A stretch of 64,000 nucleotides of DNA from an uncultured Muribaculaceae bacterium (GTDB taxonomy: Bacteria > Bacteroidota > Bacteroidia > Bacteroidales > Muribaculaceae). Made by a program: the position numbers and the translations under genes. The notes under the pieces were generated by a model. The model saw only the letters and a program-made list of their open reading frames with translations. It did no database searches and was not told the DNA's origin. The stretch covers positions 1 to 64,000 of the forward strand of contig CAJGDJ010000006.1 of NCBI GenBank assembly GCA_904502025.1, read 5' to 3'. Shown here piece after piece: positions 24,126 to 33,895 of this stretch; positions within the stretch are counted from its first letter, which is position 1; each line of letters begins with the position of its first letter.

Positions 24126-26150
24126 CTATTTTGCAAGTCGTTTTAATAAGTTATATGATGGAACAATTCCAAGTTCGCCGGCTTTACTTAAATCTGCTAC
24201 ACCTGAATCTTTATTTCCTAATTTTAAATATACATATCCCCTATTGTAATAAGCTTCTCCTAATGTGGGTTCAAGTTGAATAGCTTTGTCAAAACATTTT
24301 AGAGCCTCAACATAATCTTGCATTTCCAACAACGTATTCCCTTTATTAAAATATGCTATTGACAATCGAGGTTGAAGTGATATCAATTTATCCCAATCTG
24401 CTACAACTGCCATTAACGCTGAATGTCGATTCATCGCATTAATTTTAGCCATATCAGTACCACCCTTTAATGGCTCACTTGCGAAATCATCTATCTTAAT
24501 TTGATTGTAGCGTGCTATAGCTCTCAAAAAGTATGCCATAGCAAAATTAGGAGTTAAAGCTATTGCCTTATCCAAATCAGTTATTGCAGATTTATAATTT
24601 CGCGTTACCGAAAAATCCAATGCTCTCCCAAAATAGTCTAATGCTCGAGGTGTATGTGTTGTCAAATATGAGTTAAAATATTGTATTGATTCAAAATGTG
24701 ATGCAATATCCTTATTGTCGGTCAGTGTTTGTTCTCGATTCGTAACAACAATATTGAAACGCAATATCCGAGATGAATTTATATCATCAATATCTTTAAT
24801 ATAATTCTGTTTAATTTTAAGTTCTGAATGTGAGGGATAATATGTCAATACAAACATCGGTTCAGGCTCAATAACAAATTCTTTATTCTGCACACTACCT
24901 CGAATATCTTTGCTATTATATTGTTGCTCTATATCATCTTTTTGATTAACCTTTATCAACTCTGAAAACTGCCTCGCAACAACGTCAGCCAAGTTTGGGT
25001 CATTTGATTCAAAAGCCTTAGCAAATGGATCTCCAATTTTACGCGTTTCTTCAGAAGCCGACAATCGCTTAACCAATTCAATAGACTTATCATATTCTTG
25101 AAAGGCCTTGCGTTTATCTCCCATTTCCTTGTATATCTCAGACCTTAAAAAATGAGCCACAGCAAAATCAGGGACTACGTCAATGACTTTTGACACATCG
25201 GCTAAAGCATTCTCAAAATCATGAATATTACGATATAATATTGCTCTATTATATAATGTTCGATAATCGCTTGGATTTAGTCGTAATACTGCCGAAAAAT
25301 CTTCAATTGCTCGATTTATATCATTTATTTCGGCACGCAAGATTCCTCGGTTATAATATGCTATCATATTATATGGGTCGAGATTTATTGCATTACCATA
25401 ATCTTCCATTGCCCCATCATAATTATCTAAACCATAATAAACTTGAGCACGTATTACATAATATTGGGATTCTTGAGGTTGTAATCTAATTGCCTCATTC
25501 ATATCACTCAAAGCCTTTTCATAATTTTTTGTTGATGTAGCTTCTAATCCTGCACGCATCGCATACATTTCGTGAGAATATTTATTTAACATCAATGCCG
25601 TATCCAAATCCGATATCGCACCTAATGTATCTCCTTGCGACATTCTCAATTTCGCACGTCCTCGATATGCCCTATCATAATTAGGATTATGTCTCATCAG
25701 TTCATTAAATGTTTTTTCTGATGACACATAATCTTTCAATGCATCTTGTGCAAGAGCTTTATTAAATAATATTTGTTTATTCCCCGGGAGTGCTTCTAAT
25801 GCCTTATCATAATCAGATATAGCCTCTTCATATTTGCCTAAATTTTGGCGAGCAACACCTCTTATTTCCCACACATCATTCAAAAACGGATTTCGTTCAA
25901 TTGCTAATGTGGCATCAGCCTCTGCTCCACTATAATCTTCGAGATTAAATTTTGCCACAGCACGATAAAAATATGGCTTTGCCTGTTCGGGTTTTGCTTG
26001 AATTACCATATTAAAATACTGAATCGACAACATATAGTCTTCAAAATATATCGCATTTTGACCAATACGCATCACTTGCTCTGTATTTATCTGCGACTTG
26101 GCCGACAAACATGCCATCAAAAATATTATTAAAATCTTCAGTATCCTCAT
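24126..26150 (-). CDS. secreted/periplasmic tetratricopeptide-repeat protein
   Basis: A 674-residue protein with an N-terminal signal peptide (MRILKILIIFLMACLSAKS). Most of the rest is TPRs of the type A-x-x-Y-Y-x-R-G-x-x-x-x-x-x-x-D-Y-x-x-A-I-x-D. About ten repeats lie in residues 35-350 and four to five in 500-670. A non-repeat segment in between (about 390-480) may be a separate beta-rich domain. It probably serves as a scaffold, but no partner can be named. It lies 30 bases downstream of the SGNH hydrolase gene and is likely co-transcribed. Confidence 0.88.
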   Translation of the reverse strand: MRILKILIIFLMACLSAKSQINTEQVMRIGQNAIYFEDYMLSIQYFNMVIQAKPEQAKPYFYRAVAKFNLEDYSGAEADATLAIERNPFLNDVWEIRGVARQNLGKYEEAISDYDKALEALPGNKQILFNKALAQDALKDYVSSEKTFNELMRHNPNYDRAYRGRAKLRMSQGDTLGAISDLDTALMLNKYSHEMYAMRAGLEATSTKNYEKALSDMNEAIRLQPQESQYYVIRAQVYYGLDNYDGAMEDYGNAINLDPYNMIAYYNRGILRAEINDINRAIEDFSAVLRLNPSDYRTLYNRAILYRNIHDFENALADVSKVIDVVPDFAVAHFLRSEIYKEMGDKRKAFQEYDKSIELVKRLSASEETRKIGDPFAKAFESNDPNLADVVARQFSELIKVNQKDDIEQQYNSKDIRGSVQNKEFVIEPEPMFVLTYYPSHSELKIKQNYIKDIDDINSSRILRFNIVVTNREQTLTDNKDIASHFESIQYFNSYLTTHTPRALDYFGRALDFSVTRNYKSAITDLDKAIALTPNFAMAYFLRAIARYNQIKIDDFASEPLKGGTDMAKINAMNRHSALMAVVADWDKLISLQPRLSIAYFNKGNTLLEMQDYVEALKCFDKAIQLEPTLGEAYYNRGYVYLKLGNKDSGVADLSKAGELGIVPSYNLLKRLAK

Positions 26151-26180
26151 ATCAAACTACTACCCTCAACACAACCCTTG

Positions 26181-26876
26181 TTATTTTTTCGCCATCGAGT
26201 TAAGTGATTTTTGAATAATCGAAATCATTACTTTATACCCATCTCCATTTGGATGGCATCTATCTTTTGTATATTGTGGTTTCAATGCTCCTTCAACTGT
26301 AGCCATTGGAGTATAATAATCGGCATAAGCAAATCCCATAGAATTGGCATAAGACTTAATTAGCCTATTCACTTCTACTATTTTCAGAGCAGGCTGTAAA
26401 TCCTTTCTCCACACAAAATAATCACATGGCAATATCGAACACAACACTGGCTGTATCCCATTTATTCGAGCAATATCGCACATTGATTTTATATTTCTTA
26501 ATATGTTTTCATTTGAAATATATCCATTATTTTGTGCAATATCATTTATTCCTGCAAGAATTACTACAATCTTAGGTTGCAACTCTACAACATCTTGTTG
26601 AAATCGAGCGAGCATTTGCTCTGTAGTTTGACCGCTTATTCCTCGACCGACATAATTGTTTTCATAAAAAAATTCAGGAAACTCCTTCGCCCAAAAATCA
26701 GTTATTGAATTACCTATAAAAACCACATCTGGCTGACTACTAATCAACTTATTCGAAAGAGCATATCTCTCATATTTAGCCCACGTCTTTACATCATCAT
26801 TAGCTACTTGCCCCGAAATTCTCAAGCCAATGCAAAAAGCAAATATTATCAAATACCTTAAACTCAACAACCTCAT
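26181..26876 (-). CDS. secreted SGNH/GDSL hydrolase (lysophospholipase L1-like)
   Basis: A 231-residue esterase/lipase with a signal peptide (about 1-22). All SGNH blocks are visible: VFIGNSITDFW (nucleophilic Ser), the GRGISGQT glycine block, LAGINDIAQ (oxyanion Asn), and DRCHPNGDGY (catalytic Asp/His). Relatives act on acetylated sugars or lipids; the substrate is unknown. It is the first gene of a two-gene operon with the TPR protein. Confidence 0.88.
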   Translation of the reverse strand: MRLLSLRYLIIFAFCIGLRISGQVANDDVKTWAKYERYALSNKLISSQPDVVFIGNSITDFWAKEFPEFFYENNYVGRGISGQTTEQMLARFQQDVVELQPKIVVILAGINDIAQNNGYISNENILRNIKSMCDIARINGIQPVLCSILPCDYFVWRKDLQPALKIVEVNRLIKSYANSMGFAYADYYTPMATVEGALKPQYTKDRCHPNGDGYKVMISIIQKSLNSMAKK

Positions 26877-26895
26877 AATGTGATTATATGTCTTG

Positions 26896-26903
26896 CAAAG
26901 TTA
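26896..26903 (-). promoter_or_regulatory. -7 promoter element of the SGNH-TPR operon
   Basis: The minus strand reads TAACTTTGC, 20 bases upstream of the ATG, divergent from the NADH dehydrogenase promoter. Confidence 0.55.
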
Positions 26904-26950
26904 CATAATTAATTTTAATTGGCATGATTGCACAACATATTTAATTTTAG

Positions 26951-26983
26951 TTGTTGTATTTTCACATTTATGCACTATCTTTG
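26951..26983 (+). promoter_or_regulatory. promoter of the type II NADH dehydrogenase gene
   Basis: TTGTTG at 26951-26956, a 19-base spacer, then TATCTTTGC at 26976. The leader to the ATG is about 70 bases. Confidence 0.6.
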
Positions 26984-27057
26984 CAAAAAGATTAGGTTAT
27001 TTTACGCAATATACAAACTTATTAATGCGTATTGTGTTACAGTAAAAAAGATTGTTT

Positions 27058-28338
27058 ATGTCAGAAAAGAAACGTATAGTTATTATTGGCGGTGGTTTTG
27101 GCGGATTAAACCTCATTAAAAACATCGACAAAAAAAAGTATGAAATATTACTTGTTGATCGCAATAATTTTCATAGCTTCCCACCACTTTTCTATCAAAT
27201 AGCATCTTCAGGATTAGACCCCGGTAGTATTTCTTTTCCTTTCCGCCGTGAACTTCGGAAAGGAAAAGTGAAAGGTGCAAAATATAATATGGGCGAAGTT
27301 AAGACTATTAATTTCTCAAAAAAAGAAGTCATAACGCAATATGAAACAATCCCATACGACATATTGATTATTGCAGCAGGAACCACAAATAACTTCTTTG
27401 GTATAAAAGGATTACAAGAGCAAGTTTTTACATTAAAAAGCACAGGTGAGGCTTTGCGATGTCGTAATGAAATATTATACCGTCTTGAAAAAGCATCTAT
27501 AACCAAAGATCCCGAAGAACGACGCAGGTTATTAAGCTTTACAATCATTGGAGGAGGCCCAACAGGTGTTGAAATTGCCGGAGCAATCGGTGAAATGAAG
27601 CGTTATGTGTTATCCCGAGAATACCCCGACATCTGCATTAATGACCTTTGCGTTACTCTTATCGAAGGTACCGACAGGCTTCTACGCACCATGAGCGAAA
27701 GATCATCAAAAGAAGCCCTTGAATATCTTGGGCATTTAATGGTTGATGTAAAATTGCTCAAAACAATGCAATCCTACAAAGACAATATCATTACCCTTGC
27801 CGACGGAGAAGAAATTTATAGTGAAATGGTTATTTGGACTGCAGGTATTACCGGTGAGCCATTTGTGTTTGAAGGAGGAACTCCCGAAATTACCCGTGGC
27901 AATCGATTTGTTGTTGACGAATATAATCGTGTTGCAGGAGTTCGCGATGTTTATGCTATTGGCGACATTTCATCTCACAGCGACGAAACATATCCATTTG
28001 GATACCCTCAACTTGCACAAGTTGCAATACAACAAGCCGTAACCTTAGCCAAAAACCTCAACAAAGGCATAATGGCAAAAGCATTCAAATATAACGACAA
28101 AGGCACGATGGCTACAGTGGGTAGAAACCGTGCAGTTGTTGACTTAAATCATTTTCACTTATATGGACGCCCTGCTTGGGCTACTTGGATGTTTGTTCAC
28201 CTTATTTCAATATTAGGTATGCGAAACAAGCTATCAGTTCTCATGAATTGGATATGGGCATATTGCACATATAGCACGTCGCTAAGACTTCTATTTCACC
28301 CTACAAAATTTCCTAAAAGAGAGATTGACTGCAACTAA
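27058..28338 (+). CDS. type II NADH dehydrogenase (NDH-2-like FAD oxidoreductase)
   Basis: Membrane-associated flavoprotein of 426 residues passing electrons from NADH to quinone without proton pumping. ATG 27058 (MSEKKRIVIIGGGFGG) is chosen over an in-frame TTG two codons earlier. The first Rossmann motif (GGGFGG) binds FAD and the second (IIGGGPTGVEIAG, about 163-175) binds NADH. NDH-2 features include RNNFHSFPPLFYQIA and a late DVYAIGDIS flavin motif. The C-terminal hydrophobic and aromatic stretch (HLISILG..LMNWIWAYCTY) fits a monotopic membrane anchor. It appears monocistronic. Confidence 0.9.
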   Translation: MSEKKRIVIIGGGFGGLNLIKNIDKKKYEILLVDRNNFHSFPPLFYQIASSGLDPGSISFPFRRELRKGKVKGAKYNMGEVKTINFSKKEVITQYETIPYDILIIAAGTTNNFFGIKGLQEQVFTLKSTGEALRCRNEILYRLEKASITKDPEERRRLLSFTIIGGGPTGVEIAGAIGEMKRYVLSREYPDICINDLCVTLIEGTDRLLRTMSERSSKEALEYLGHLMVDVKLLKTMQSYKDNIITLADGEEIYSEMVIWTAGITGEPFVFEGGTPEITRGNRFVVDEYNRVAGVRDVYAIGDISSHSDETYPFGYPQLAQVAIQQAVTLAKNLNKGIMAKAFKYNDKGTMATVGRNRAVVDLNHFHLYGRPAWATWMFVHLISILGMRNKLSVLMNWIWAYCTYSTSLRLLFHPTKFPKREIDCN

Positions 28339-28376
28339 TAATGAAGGTGTGTATTGATGTACACACCTTCATTATT
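28337..28376 (+). terminator. long inverted repeat after the NADH dehydrogenase gene
   Basis: A 17-bp stem (AATAATGAAGGTGTGTA with TACACACCTTCATTATT) and 6-base loop overlapping the stop codon. There is no strong T-run, so termination or mRNA 3' protection are both possible. Confidence 0.6.
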
Positions 28377-28460
28377 TATATACCAATCAGTTACACAATC
28401 GCATTCTTATTTTATGACTATATTTATTGACACTAAGCCATAAATATTAAATATTTTCTT

Positions 28461-28468
28461 TATCTTTG
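28461..28468 (+). promoter_or_regulatory. -7 promoter element for the TsaC/Sua5-type gene
   Basis: TATCTTTGC, 21 bases upstream of the ATG. No good -33 partner at the usual distance. Confidence 0.55.
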
Positions 28469-28488
28469 CATTTATAATACTACACAAA

Positions 28489-29082
28489 ATGGCAATGTCA
28501 AACGCAACAAAAAACGCATATCTCGATGACATAAAAAAAGCTTGCGATGTAATGCGTAATGGAGGTATTATTTTATATCCTACCGACACAGTTTGGGGTA
28601 TTGGGTGCGATGCAACCAATAAAGAGGCTGTTGCCAAAGTGTACAAATTAAAACAACGTTGTGATAGCAAAGCTCTTATCATATTACTTGATAATGAAAA
28701 ACTTTTACAACGTTATGTTGATGAAGTTCCCGATGTTGCATACGAACTTATCAACGTTACCATTAAGCCTCTTACAATCATATACGATAATGGCATTAAT
28801 TTGTGCAAGGAATTACTTGCTGAAGACAATAGTATCGGCATTCGAATTACTCATGAAGAATTCTCTCGACAACTATGCCAATCTTTACGCAAGCCAATCG
28901 TATCGACCTCCGCTAATGTCAGCGGACAACCAACCCCTAATTGTTTCAATGAGATTAGTCAAGAAATAAAACAAGGGGTTGATTATATCGTTCAATATAA
29001 TCAGCACGACACTGAACCACGCCAAGCATCGAGCGTAATTAAACTACGCAATGATGGTGTCATTAAAATTTTAAGAAATTGA
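28489..29082 (+). CDS. L-threonylcarbamoyladenylate synthase (YrdC/Sua5 family)
   Basis: Makes threonylcarbamoyl-AMP from Thr, bicarbonate and ATP for the t6A37 modification of ANN-decoding tRNAs. 197 residues, a single YrdC domain without the extra Sua5 C-terminal domain. The signature GGIILYPTDTVWGIGCDATN (25-44), the KQRCDSKALIILL RNA/ATP site and the PIVSTSANVSGQPT loop are intact. It is the first gene of a run with the sugar transferase and ClC genes; its TGA stop overlaps the next start. Confidence 0.93.
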   Translation: MAMSNATKNAYLDDIKKACDVMRNGGIILYPTDTVWGIGCDATNKEAVAKVYKLKQRCDSKALIILLDNEKLLQRYVDEVPDVAYELINVTIKPLTIIYDNGINLCKELLAEDNSIGIRITHEEFSRQLCQSLRKPIVSTSANVSGQPTPNCFNEISQEIKQGVDYIVQYNQHDTEPRQASSVIKLRNDGVIKILRN

Positions 29083-30497
29083 TTAGCGAAACCCGACAAC
29101 GAATTAACTATATAATCAGCGACTACATTGCGACCAATGTAGCTTGGCTAATATTTAATATTATTCGTTTTTATTTTATTAATTCAAATCAAATTGATTA
29201 CAAATCAATTTGGATTTTCATAACTTCCCACCAACTTGTTTTAGGGCAAATATTTTTCCCTCTTATGATGTTGGGAATCTTTTATTTATCGGGATATTAT
29301 AACAAAGTTTTTCTAAAATCACGACTTCAAGAAATTATAAATACTTTTGGAACGTCGTTTATTGGAATGCTTGCCATATATTTTACAGCCTTAATCAATG
29401 ATAATATAGCCGACCGATTTCAAAACTATGAATTAATGGCGATGTTATTTGGACTAATGTTTGGCATAGTATATTTATTCCGATTTAGCATTACTCAAAT
29501 TGCCACACATAATATTCACTCTCGAAAATGGTCGTTTAACACCTTGATAATTGGAACATCACAGACTGCGGCTAATTTAGAATGCAAACTTCGCTCGTCT
29601 AAAAAATCTATGGGATTTAATATCGTTGGCTATGTCGAATCATGCGAAGGGCATATATCACGACATCTTAATCTCCCAATATTTCAACTTGAGGATTTAC
29701 CTCAATTATGCAAAAAATTAAACATACAAAATCTCATTGTTATACCTCACAAAAATGGCATTAAAGCAACTGTAGATTTAATAAATAAACTGTTCCCATT
29801 AGACTTGCCAATGTATATTTCGCCCGATTTATATCATTTGCTTACAACCAGAGCACGTGTATCAAATGTAGTTGGCGAGCCCCTTATTGACATTTCACAA
29901 GCCGAAACGAGTCAAAGCACAATCAACATTAAACGAGTGTGCGATATAATCATTTCTTTAATCACATTAATTATCATATCTCCTTTATTGTTAGTTATCG
30001 CAATACTAATTAAATGCGACTCTGATGGACCCATTATATACAAACAAAAACGTATAGGCTTCCACAAAAAGCCATTTAATATATATAAATTCCGATCGAT
30101 GAAAGTTGATGCAGAGGTAAATGGTCCTACGCTATCATCACTTGACGACCCTCGCATCACAAGACTCGGCAAAACGTTGAGAAAATATCGGCTTGATGAA
30201 TTACCTCAGTTTTGGAATGTACTCAAAGGCGACATGTCGCTTGTCGGTCCTCGTCCAGAACGCGAATATTACATTAAACAAATCGTGGCTAAAGCACCAT
30301 ATTATTCACTCATTCATCAGGTTCGTCCTGGTATTACATCATGGGGCATGGTAAAATATGGATACGCATCAACTGTTGATGAAATGATTAGTCGCTTACA
30401 ATATGATATATTATATATCGAAAACGTATCAATTATTGTTGATCTAAAAATTTTATTTTATACAGTTCACACTGTATTTACCGGAAAAGGAATCTAA
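29079..30497 (+). CDS. polyprenyl-phosphate glycosylphosphotransferase (WcaJ-like)
   Basis: Initiating enzyme that transfers a sugar-1-phosphate to undecaprenyl phosphate for exopolysaccharide, capsule or O-antigen synthesis. 472 residues. The N-terminal half has four to five membrane helices and a Rossmann-like region (about 150-270). Then come one membrane helix (about 288-310) and the bacterial sugar-transferase domain with KIYKFRSMKVDAE-like, LRKYRLDELPQFWNVLKGDMSLVGPRPE and GITSW motifs. The only sensible start is TTG at 29079, overlapping the upstream stop as TTGA; there is no early in-frame ATG. No other polysaccharide genes are adjacent. Confidence 0.9.
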   Translation: MISETRQRINYIISDYIATNVAWLIFNIIRFYFINSNQIDYKSIWIFITSHQLVLGQIFFPLMMLGIFYLSGYYNKVFLKSRLQEIINTFGTSFIGMLAIYFTALINDNIADRFQNYELMAMLFGLMFGIVYLFRFSITQIATHNIHSRKWSFNTLIIGTSQTAANLECKLRSSKKSMGFNIVGYVESCEGHISRHLNLPIFQLEDLPQLCKKLNIQNLIVIPHKNGIKATVDLINKLFPLDLPMYISPDLYHLLTTRARVSNVVGEPLIDISQAETSQSTINIKRVCDIIISLITLIIISPLLLVIAILIKCDSDGPIIYKQKRIGFHKKPFNIYKFRSMKVDAEVNGPTLSSLDDPRITRLGKTLRKYRLDELPQFWNVLKGDMSLVGPRPEREYYIKQIVAKAPYYSLIHQVRPGITSWGMVKYGYASTVDEMISRLQYDILYIENVSIIVDLKILFYTVHTVFTGKGI

Positions 30498-32299
30498 TGA
30501 CTTACAATATTCAAAATATAAAAGAATACATTAACGATAAATTTATGACATTAGTAATATGGAGAGAACGCCATATTAAAGAACGTACATTTGTCTTATT
30601 TCTCGCACTAATAGTTGGTATTCTTTGTGGTTGTGCAGCACTCCTGCTAAAATCATTAATACATTTTTTCTCAAATATTGTTTCATCACATATTGAAATT
30701 TCTCAAGGAAATTATCTTTATTTCATATATCCCGTAATTGGAATTATTCTTGCAAGTTTATATGTGAGATACATTGTTAAAGATAACATTTCACATGGTG
30801 TAACTCGCGTGCTACACTCTATTTCACAAAATAAAAGCCGACTTAAACGACACAATATTTATTCCTCAATGATAGCCAGCTCAGTTACGATTGGATTTGG
30901 AGGCTCGGTCGGAGCTGAAGGACCAATTGTATATACCGGAGCCGCCATTGGGTCAAATCTTGGTCAAATATTCAGGCTTTCCCCACGCATATTAATGATA
31001 TTAGTTGGTTGTGGTGCCGCTGCCGGTATTGCCGGAATTTTCAAAGCACCAATTGCCGGTATGCTTTTTACGATTGAAGTATTAATGCTCGATCTCACTA
31101 CGGTATCCATCATGCCTTTACTAATTGCATCTATTACCAGTGCAACCATGGCTTACGTTTTTACCGGCTATGATTTTGAATTCTTTTTTGTGCAAAGCGA
31201 ATCATTTGTAACAAATCGCATTCCGTTTGTGATTTTATTAGGAATGTTTTGCGGACTGTCATCTCTCTATTTTACTCGAGTGATGAATATGATGGAAAAT
31301 GTATTCAAAAAAATTAGCACTCCATGGAAAAAAACATTATTTGGAGGCATAATCCTATCCGGTCTAATATTCCTTTTCCCTCCGTTATTTGGCGAAGGTT
31401 ACTCATCAATAATCAACCTTCTCGGTGGAGACCCATCGTCAATCGCAAATGGCAGTATCTTTTACGGCGACAAAGACGATGTGTGGTTTATTATAATATT
31501 CATAGGATTAATAATTCTCACAAAAGTATTTGCAACATCTGCCACTAATGGAGGCGGAGGAGTAGGTGGAACATTCGCACCATCTCTATATGTTGGGTGT
31601 ATGTCGGGATTCTTCTTTGCATTTCTTCTAAATCATACTTTTGGACTTGATTTATCAATAAAAAACTTTGCATTAATGGGAATGGCTGGAGTTATGTCGG
31701 GAGTAATGCATGCTCCACTTATGGCAATCTTCCTTACTGCTGAACTCACCGGTGGTTACGATTTATTCCTACCACTACTAATTGTATCTACTATTTCATA
31801 CGGAACAATCAAACTATTTGAGCCATATAGTATTTACACAATGCGTCTTGCCCAAAGAGGCGAACTCCTAACTCACCATAAAGACAAGGCAGTGCTAACA
31901 CTCCTAAAAATGGATAGCGTTATAGAAAAGGATTTTGCCATAGTTCAACCCGATATGAGTCTCAAAGAGATGGTAGATGTTATATCTAAATCCAATCGCA
32001 ATCTATTCCCTGTTGTAAATAATGACAATGAATTACTGGGAATCGTCCTTCTTGATGAAATTCGCAATATCATGTTTCGACCTGACCTATACCGTAAAAT
32101 GTATGTGCGTCGATTCATGAGCATGCCACCGGCTCGTGTAGAAGTTGGCGATAGCATGGAAAACGTAATGAAAAAATTTGACCGAACAGGAGCATGGAAT
32201 CTGCCAGTTGTAGAGAATGGTAAATATGTTGGGTTTGTATCAAAATCAAAAATATTCAACTCATATCGCAGAGTGCTTCGCCACTATTCTGAAGATTAA
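30497..32299 (+). CDS. ClC-family chloride channel/antiporter with CBS domains
   Basis: A 600-residue membrane protein. The ClC signature GSVGAEGP is at 136-143, with Glu141 in the position of the gating glutamate. GIFKAPIAGMLF and GGVGGTFAPSLYVG (second filter element) follow. About eleven to twelve hydrophobic segments precede a cytoplasmic pair of CBS domains (about 470-590; DMSLKEMVDVISKSNRN and RRFMSMPPARVEVGDSMENV). Whether it is a channel or an H+/Cl- antiporter is not decided here. Its ATG overlaps the sugar transferase stop (TAATG), so the two are translationally coupled. Confidence 0.92.
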   Translation: MTYNIQNIKEYINDKFMTLVIWRERHIKERTFVLFLALIVGILCGCAALLLKSLIHFFSNIVSSHIEISQGNYLYFIYPVIGIILASLYVRYIVKDNISHGVTRVLHSISQNKSRLKRHNIYSSMIASSVTIGFGGSVGAEGPIVYTGAAIGSNLGQIFRLSPRILMILVGCGAAAGIAGIFKAPIAGMLFTIEVLMLDLTTVSIMPLLIASITSATMAYVFTGYDFEFFFVQSESFVTNRIPFVILLGMFCGLSSLYFTRVMNMMENVFKKISTPWKKTLFGGIILSGLIFLFPPLFGEGYSSIINLLGGDPSSIANGSIFYGDKDDVWFIIIFIGLIILTKVFATSATNGGGGVGGTFAPSLYVGCMSGFFFAFLLNHTFGLDLSIKNFALMGMAGVMSGVMHAPLMAIFLTAELTGGYDLFLPLLIVSTISYGTIKLFEPYSIYTMRLAQRGELLTHHKDKAVLTLLKMDSVIEKDFAIVQPDMSLKEMVDVISKSNRNLFPVVNNDNELLGIVLLDEIRNIMFRPDLYRKMYVRRFMSMPPARVEVGDSMENVMKKFDRTGAWNLPVVENGKYVGFVSKSKIFNSYRRVLRHYSED

Positions 32300-32337
32300 G
32301 CAACAATTACATATAAAAAATCACAAAATAACTTTTC

Positions 32338-32363
32338 ATTTCTTATTTTACAAAATAAGAAAT
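32338..32363 (+). terminator. perfect inverted repeat after the ClC gene
   Basis: ATTTCTTATTTT and its exact complement AAAATAAGAAAT separated by two bases, just upstream of the amylase promoter. It is very AT-rich, so it may be a weak terminator or a protein-binding site. Confidence 0.45.
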
Positions 32364-32385
32364 ATGTTATGGATTAGTTTTTTTG

Positions 32386-32393
32386 TATCTTTG
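32386..32393 (+). promoter_or_regulatory. -7 promoter element of the amylase gene
   Basis: TATCTTTG, 28 bases upstream of the ATG, in a T-rich context. Confidence 0.55.
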
Positions 32394-32421
32394 AAACTCA
32401 AAACGACTAAAATATAATAAC

Positions 32422-33837
32422 ATGAAATTTAAGTTTATATCTCTATGTGCTATAATTGCATTTTTTGGTTTTAATTCCAACGCCTCTAATTTCACTAAAG
32501 ACTCAGATAAAGTAATTCTACATGCTTGGTCATGGTCTTTTAATACTATTGCTGACAACATTAAGGACATCGCAGCTGCAGGCTATGACTATGTTCAAAC
32601 TTCACCTGCTAACACATGTTATGTTGGTGAAAATGGGGGACTTGCATTATTTAGCGAACCTGGTGATAGTGTAACAGGGAAATGGTATTACTACTACCAA
32701 CCAACCGATTGGAAAATTGGGAACTATATGTTGGGGAATCGCGATGAGTTCAAATCAATGTGCGACAGTGCATACAAGTACAATGTCAAAGTAATTGTTG
32801 ATGTATTGCCTAACCACACAGCAATAGACCACACAGCAGTTCTTCCTTCCCTTGACAATGCTGTTGGTGGGCATGACAATCTATATCACGCCAATGGCTT
32901 CAAACCTATTACAAAATGGAATGACCGCATGGAATGCACCACCGGAGAAATGGGTGGGTTGCCCGATGTCAACACCGAAAATCCCGATTTTCAATATTAC
33001 TATCTCCAATATGTAAACGATCTTATTAATCTTGGAGCTCGTGGTTTTCGATACGACACAGCAAAACATATTGGATTACCATCTGATCCTAAAGATGAGA
33101 AATCAGAACGCAATAATTTTTGGGATATAGCTACTGGACGTGAAGGTGTAAAAGGGCTCTCTTTGTTAATGCCCGACAGCCTATTTATTTATGGCGAAGT
33201 ACTTCAAGACAAAAATGTAAAAGAGCTTGAATATGCCGAATATATCGACCAAACAGCAAGTAGCTACGGACATGCTCTTCGTGAAGCCATCTCAAAAGGC
33301 TCATACAATGCTACCGATCTAAAATCTTGGCATCACCCGGTTGAACCAGGCAAACTTGTAACATGGGTTGAATCCCACGATACTTATTGCAACGCTCATG
33401 AGTCGGCCGGATTAACCGATGAACAAATCCGTGCAGCATGGGTATTCCTAACAGCTCGCAATGGTGGCACTCCCCTATTCTATAGCCGTCCTGCGGGAAG
33501 CACACGTGAAAATTATTGGGGAAACAATCGTATTGGAGAGCGTGGCAATGATGAATTCAAGCACCCTGCTGTTGTTGCAGTTAACAATTTCCGCAAAATC
33601 ATGCAAGGTGAACCAGAACAAGTATTTACAACCGAAGATGGCTCAGTTGTTGAAATTGCACGAGGCTCAAAAGGCTTAGTATTAATCAATTTCTCAACCA
33701 AAAATGCTAAATACAAATTAGCTACACCTCTTCGTGACGGGGAATATAAAGATAGGGTTTCGGGCAATATCATCAAAGTAAAAAACGGAGAAATTATTGG
33801 GAAATTAGCTCCATTAGCAACATATATCATATATTAA
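32422..33837 (+). CDS. secreted alpha-amylase (GH13)
   Basis: A 471-residue alpha-glucan hydrolase with a signal peptide (about 1-21). GH13 conserved regions are all present: DVLPNHTA (126-133), GFRYDTAKH with the nucleophile Asp212, IYGEVLQ with the acid/base Glu259, and WVESHDTY with Asp320. YVQTSPAN near 57-64 belongs to the first strand-loop, and a small C-terminal beta domain follows. It resembles calcium-dependent bacterial alpha-amylases acting on starch. No lipobox and no SusC/SusD genes are nearby. It appears to be a single-gene unit with its own promoter and terminator. Confidence 0.92.
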   Translation: MKFKFISLCAIIAFFGFNSNASNFTKDSDKVILHAWSWSFNTIADNIKDIAAAGYDYVQTSPANTCYVGENGGLALFSEPGDSVTGKWYYYYQPTDWKIGNYMLGNRDEFKSMCDSAYKYNVKVIVDVLPNHTAIDHTAVLPSLDNAVGGHDNLYHANGFKPITKWNDRMECTTGEMGGLPDVNTENPDFQYYYLQYVNDLINLGARGFRYDTAKHIGLPSDPKDEKSERNNFWDIATGREGVKGLSLLMPDSLFIYGEVLQDKNVKELEYAEYIDQTASSYGHALREAISKGSYNATDLKSWHHPVEPGKLVTWVESHDTYCNAHESAGLTDEQIRAAWVFLTARNGGTPLFYSRPAGSTRENYWGNNRIGERGNDEFKHPAVVAVNNFRKIMQGEPEQVFTTEDGSVVEIARGSKGLVLINFSTKNAKYKLATPLRDGEYKDRVSGNIIKVKNGEIIGKLAPLATYIIY

Positions 33838-33857
33838 ATATAACGCTATAGATACGT

Positions 33858-33895
33858 AATGGTTGTTTGGAATCCAAACAACCATTTCATTTTGT
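33858..33895 (+). terminator. terminator of the amylase gene
   Basis: A 13-bp stem AATGGTTGTTTGG with CCAAACAACCATT around AAT, followed by TTCATTTTGTT, 20 bases after the stop. Confidence 0.75.
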
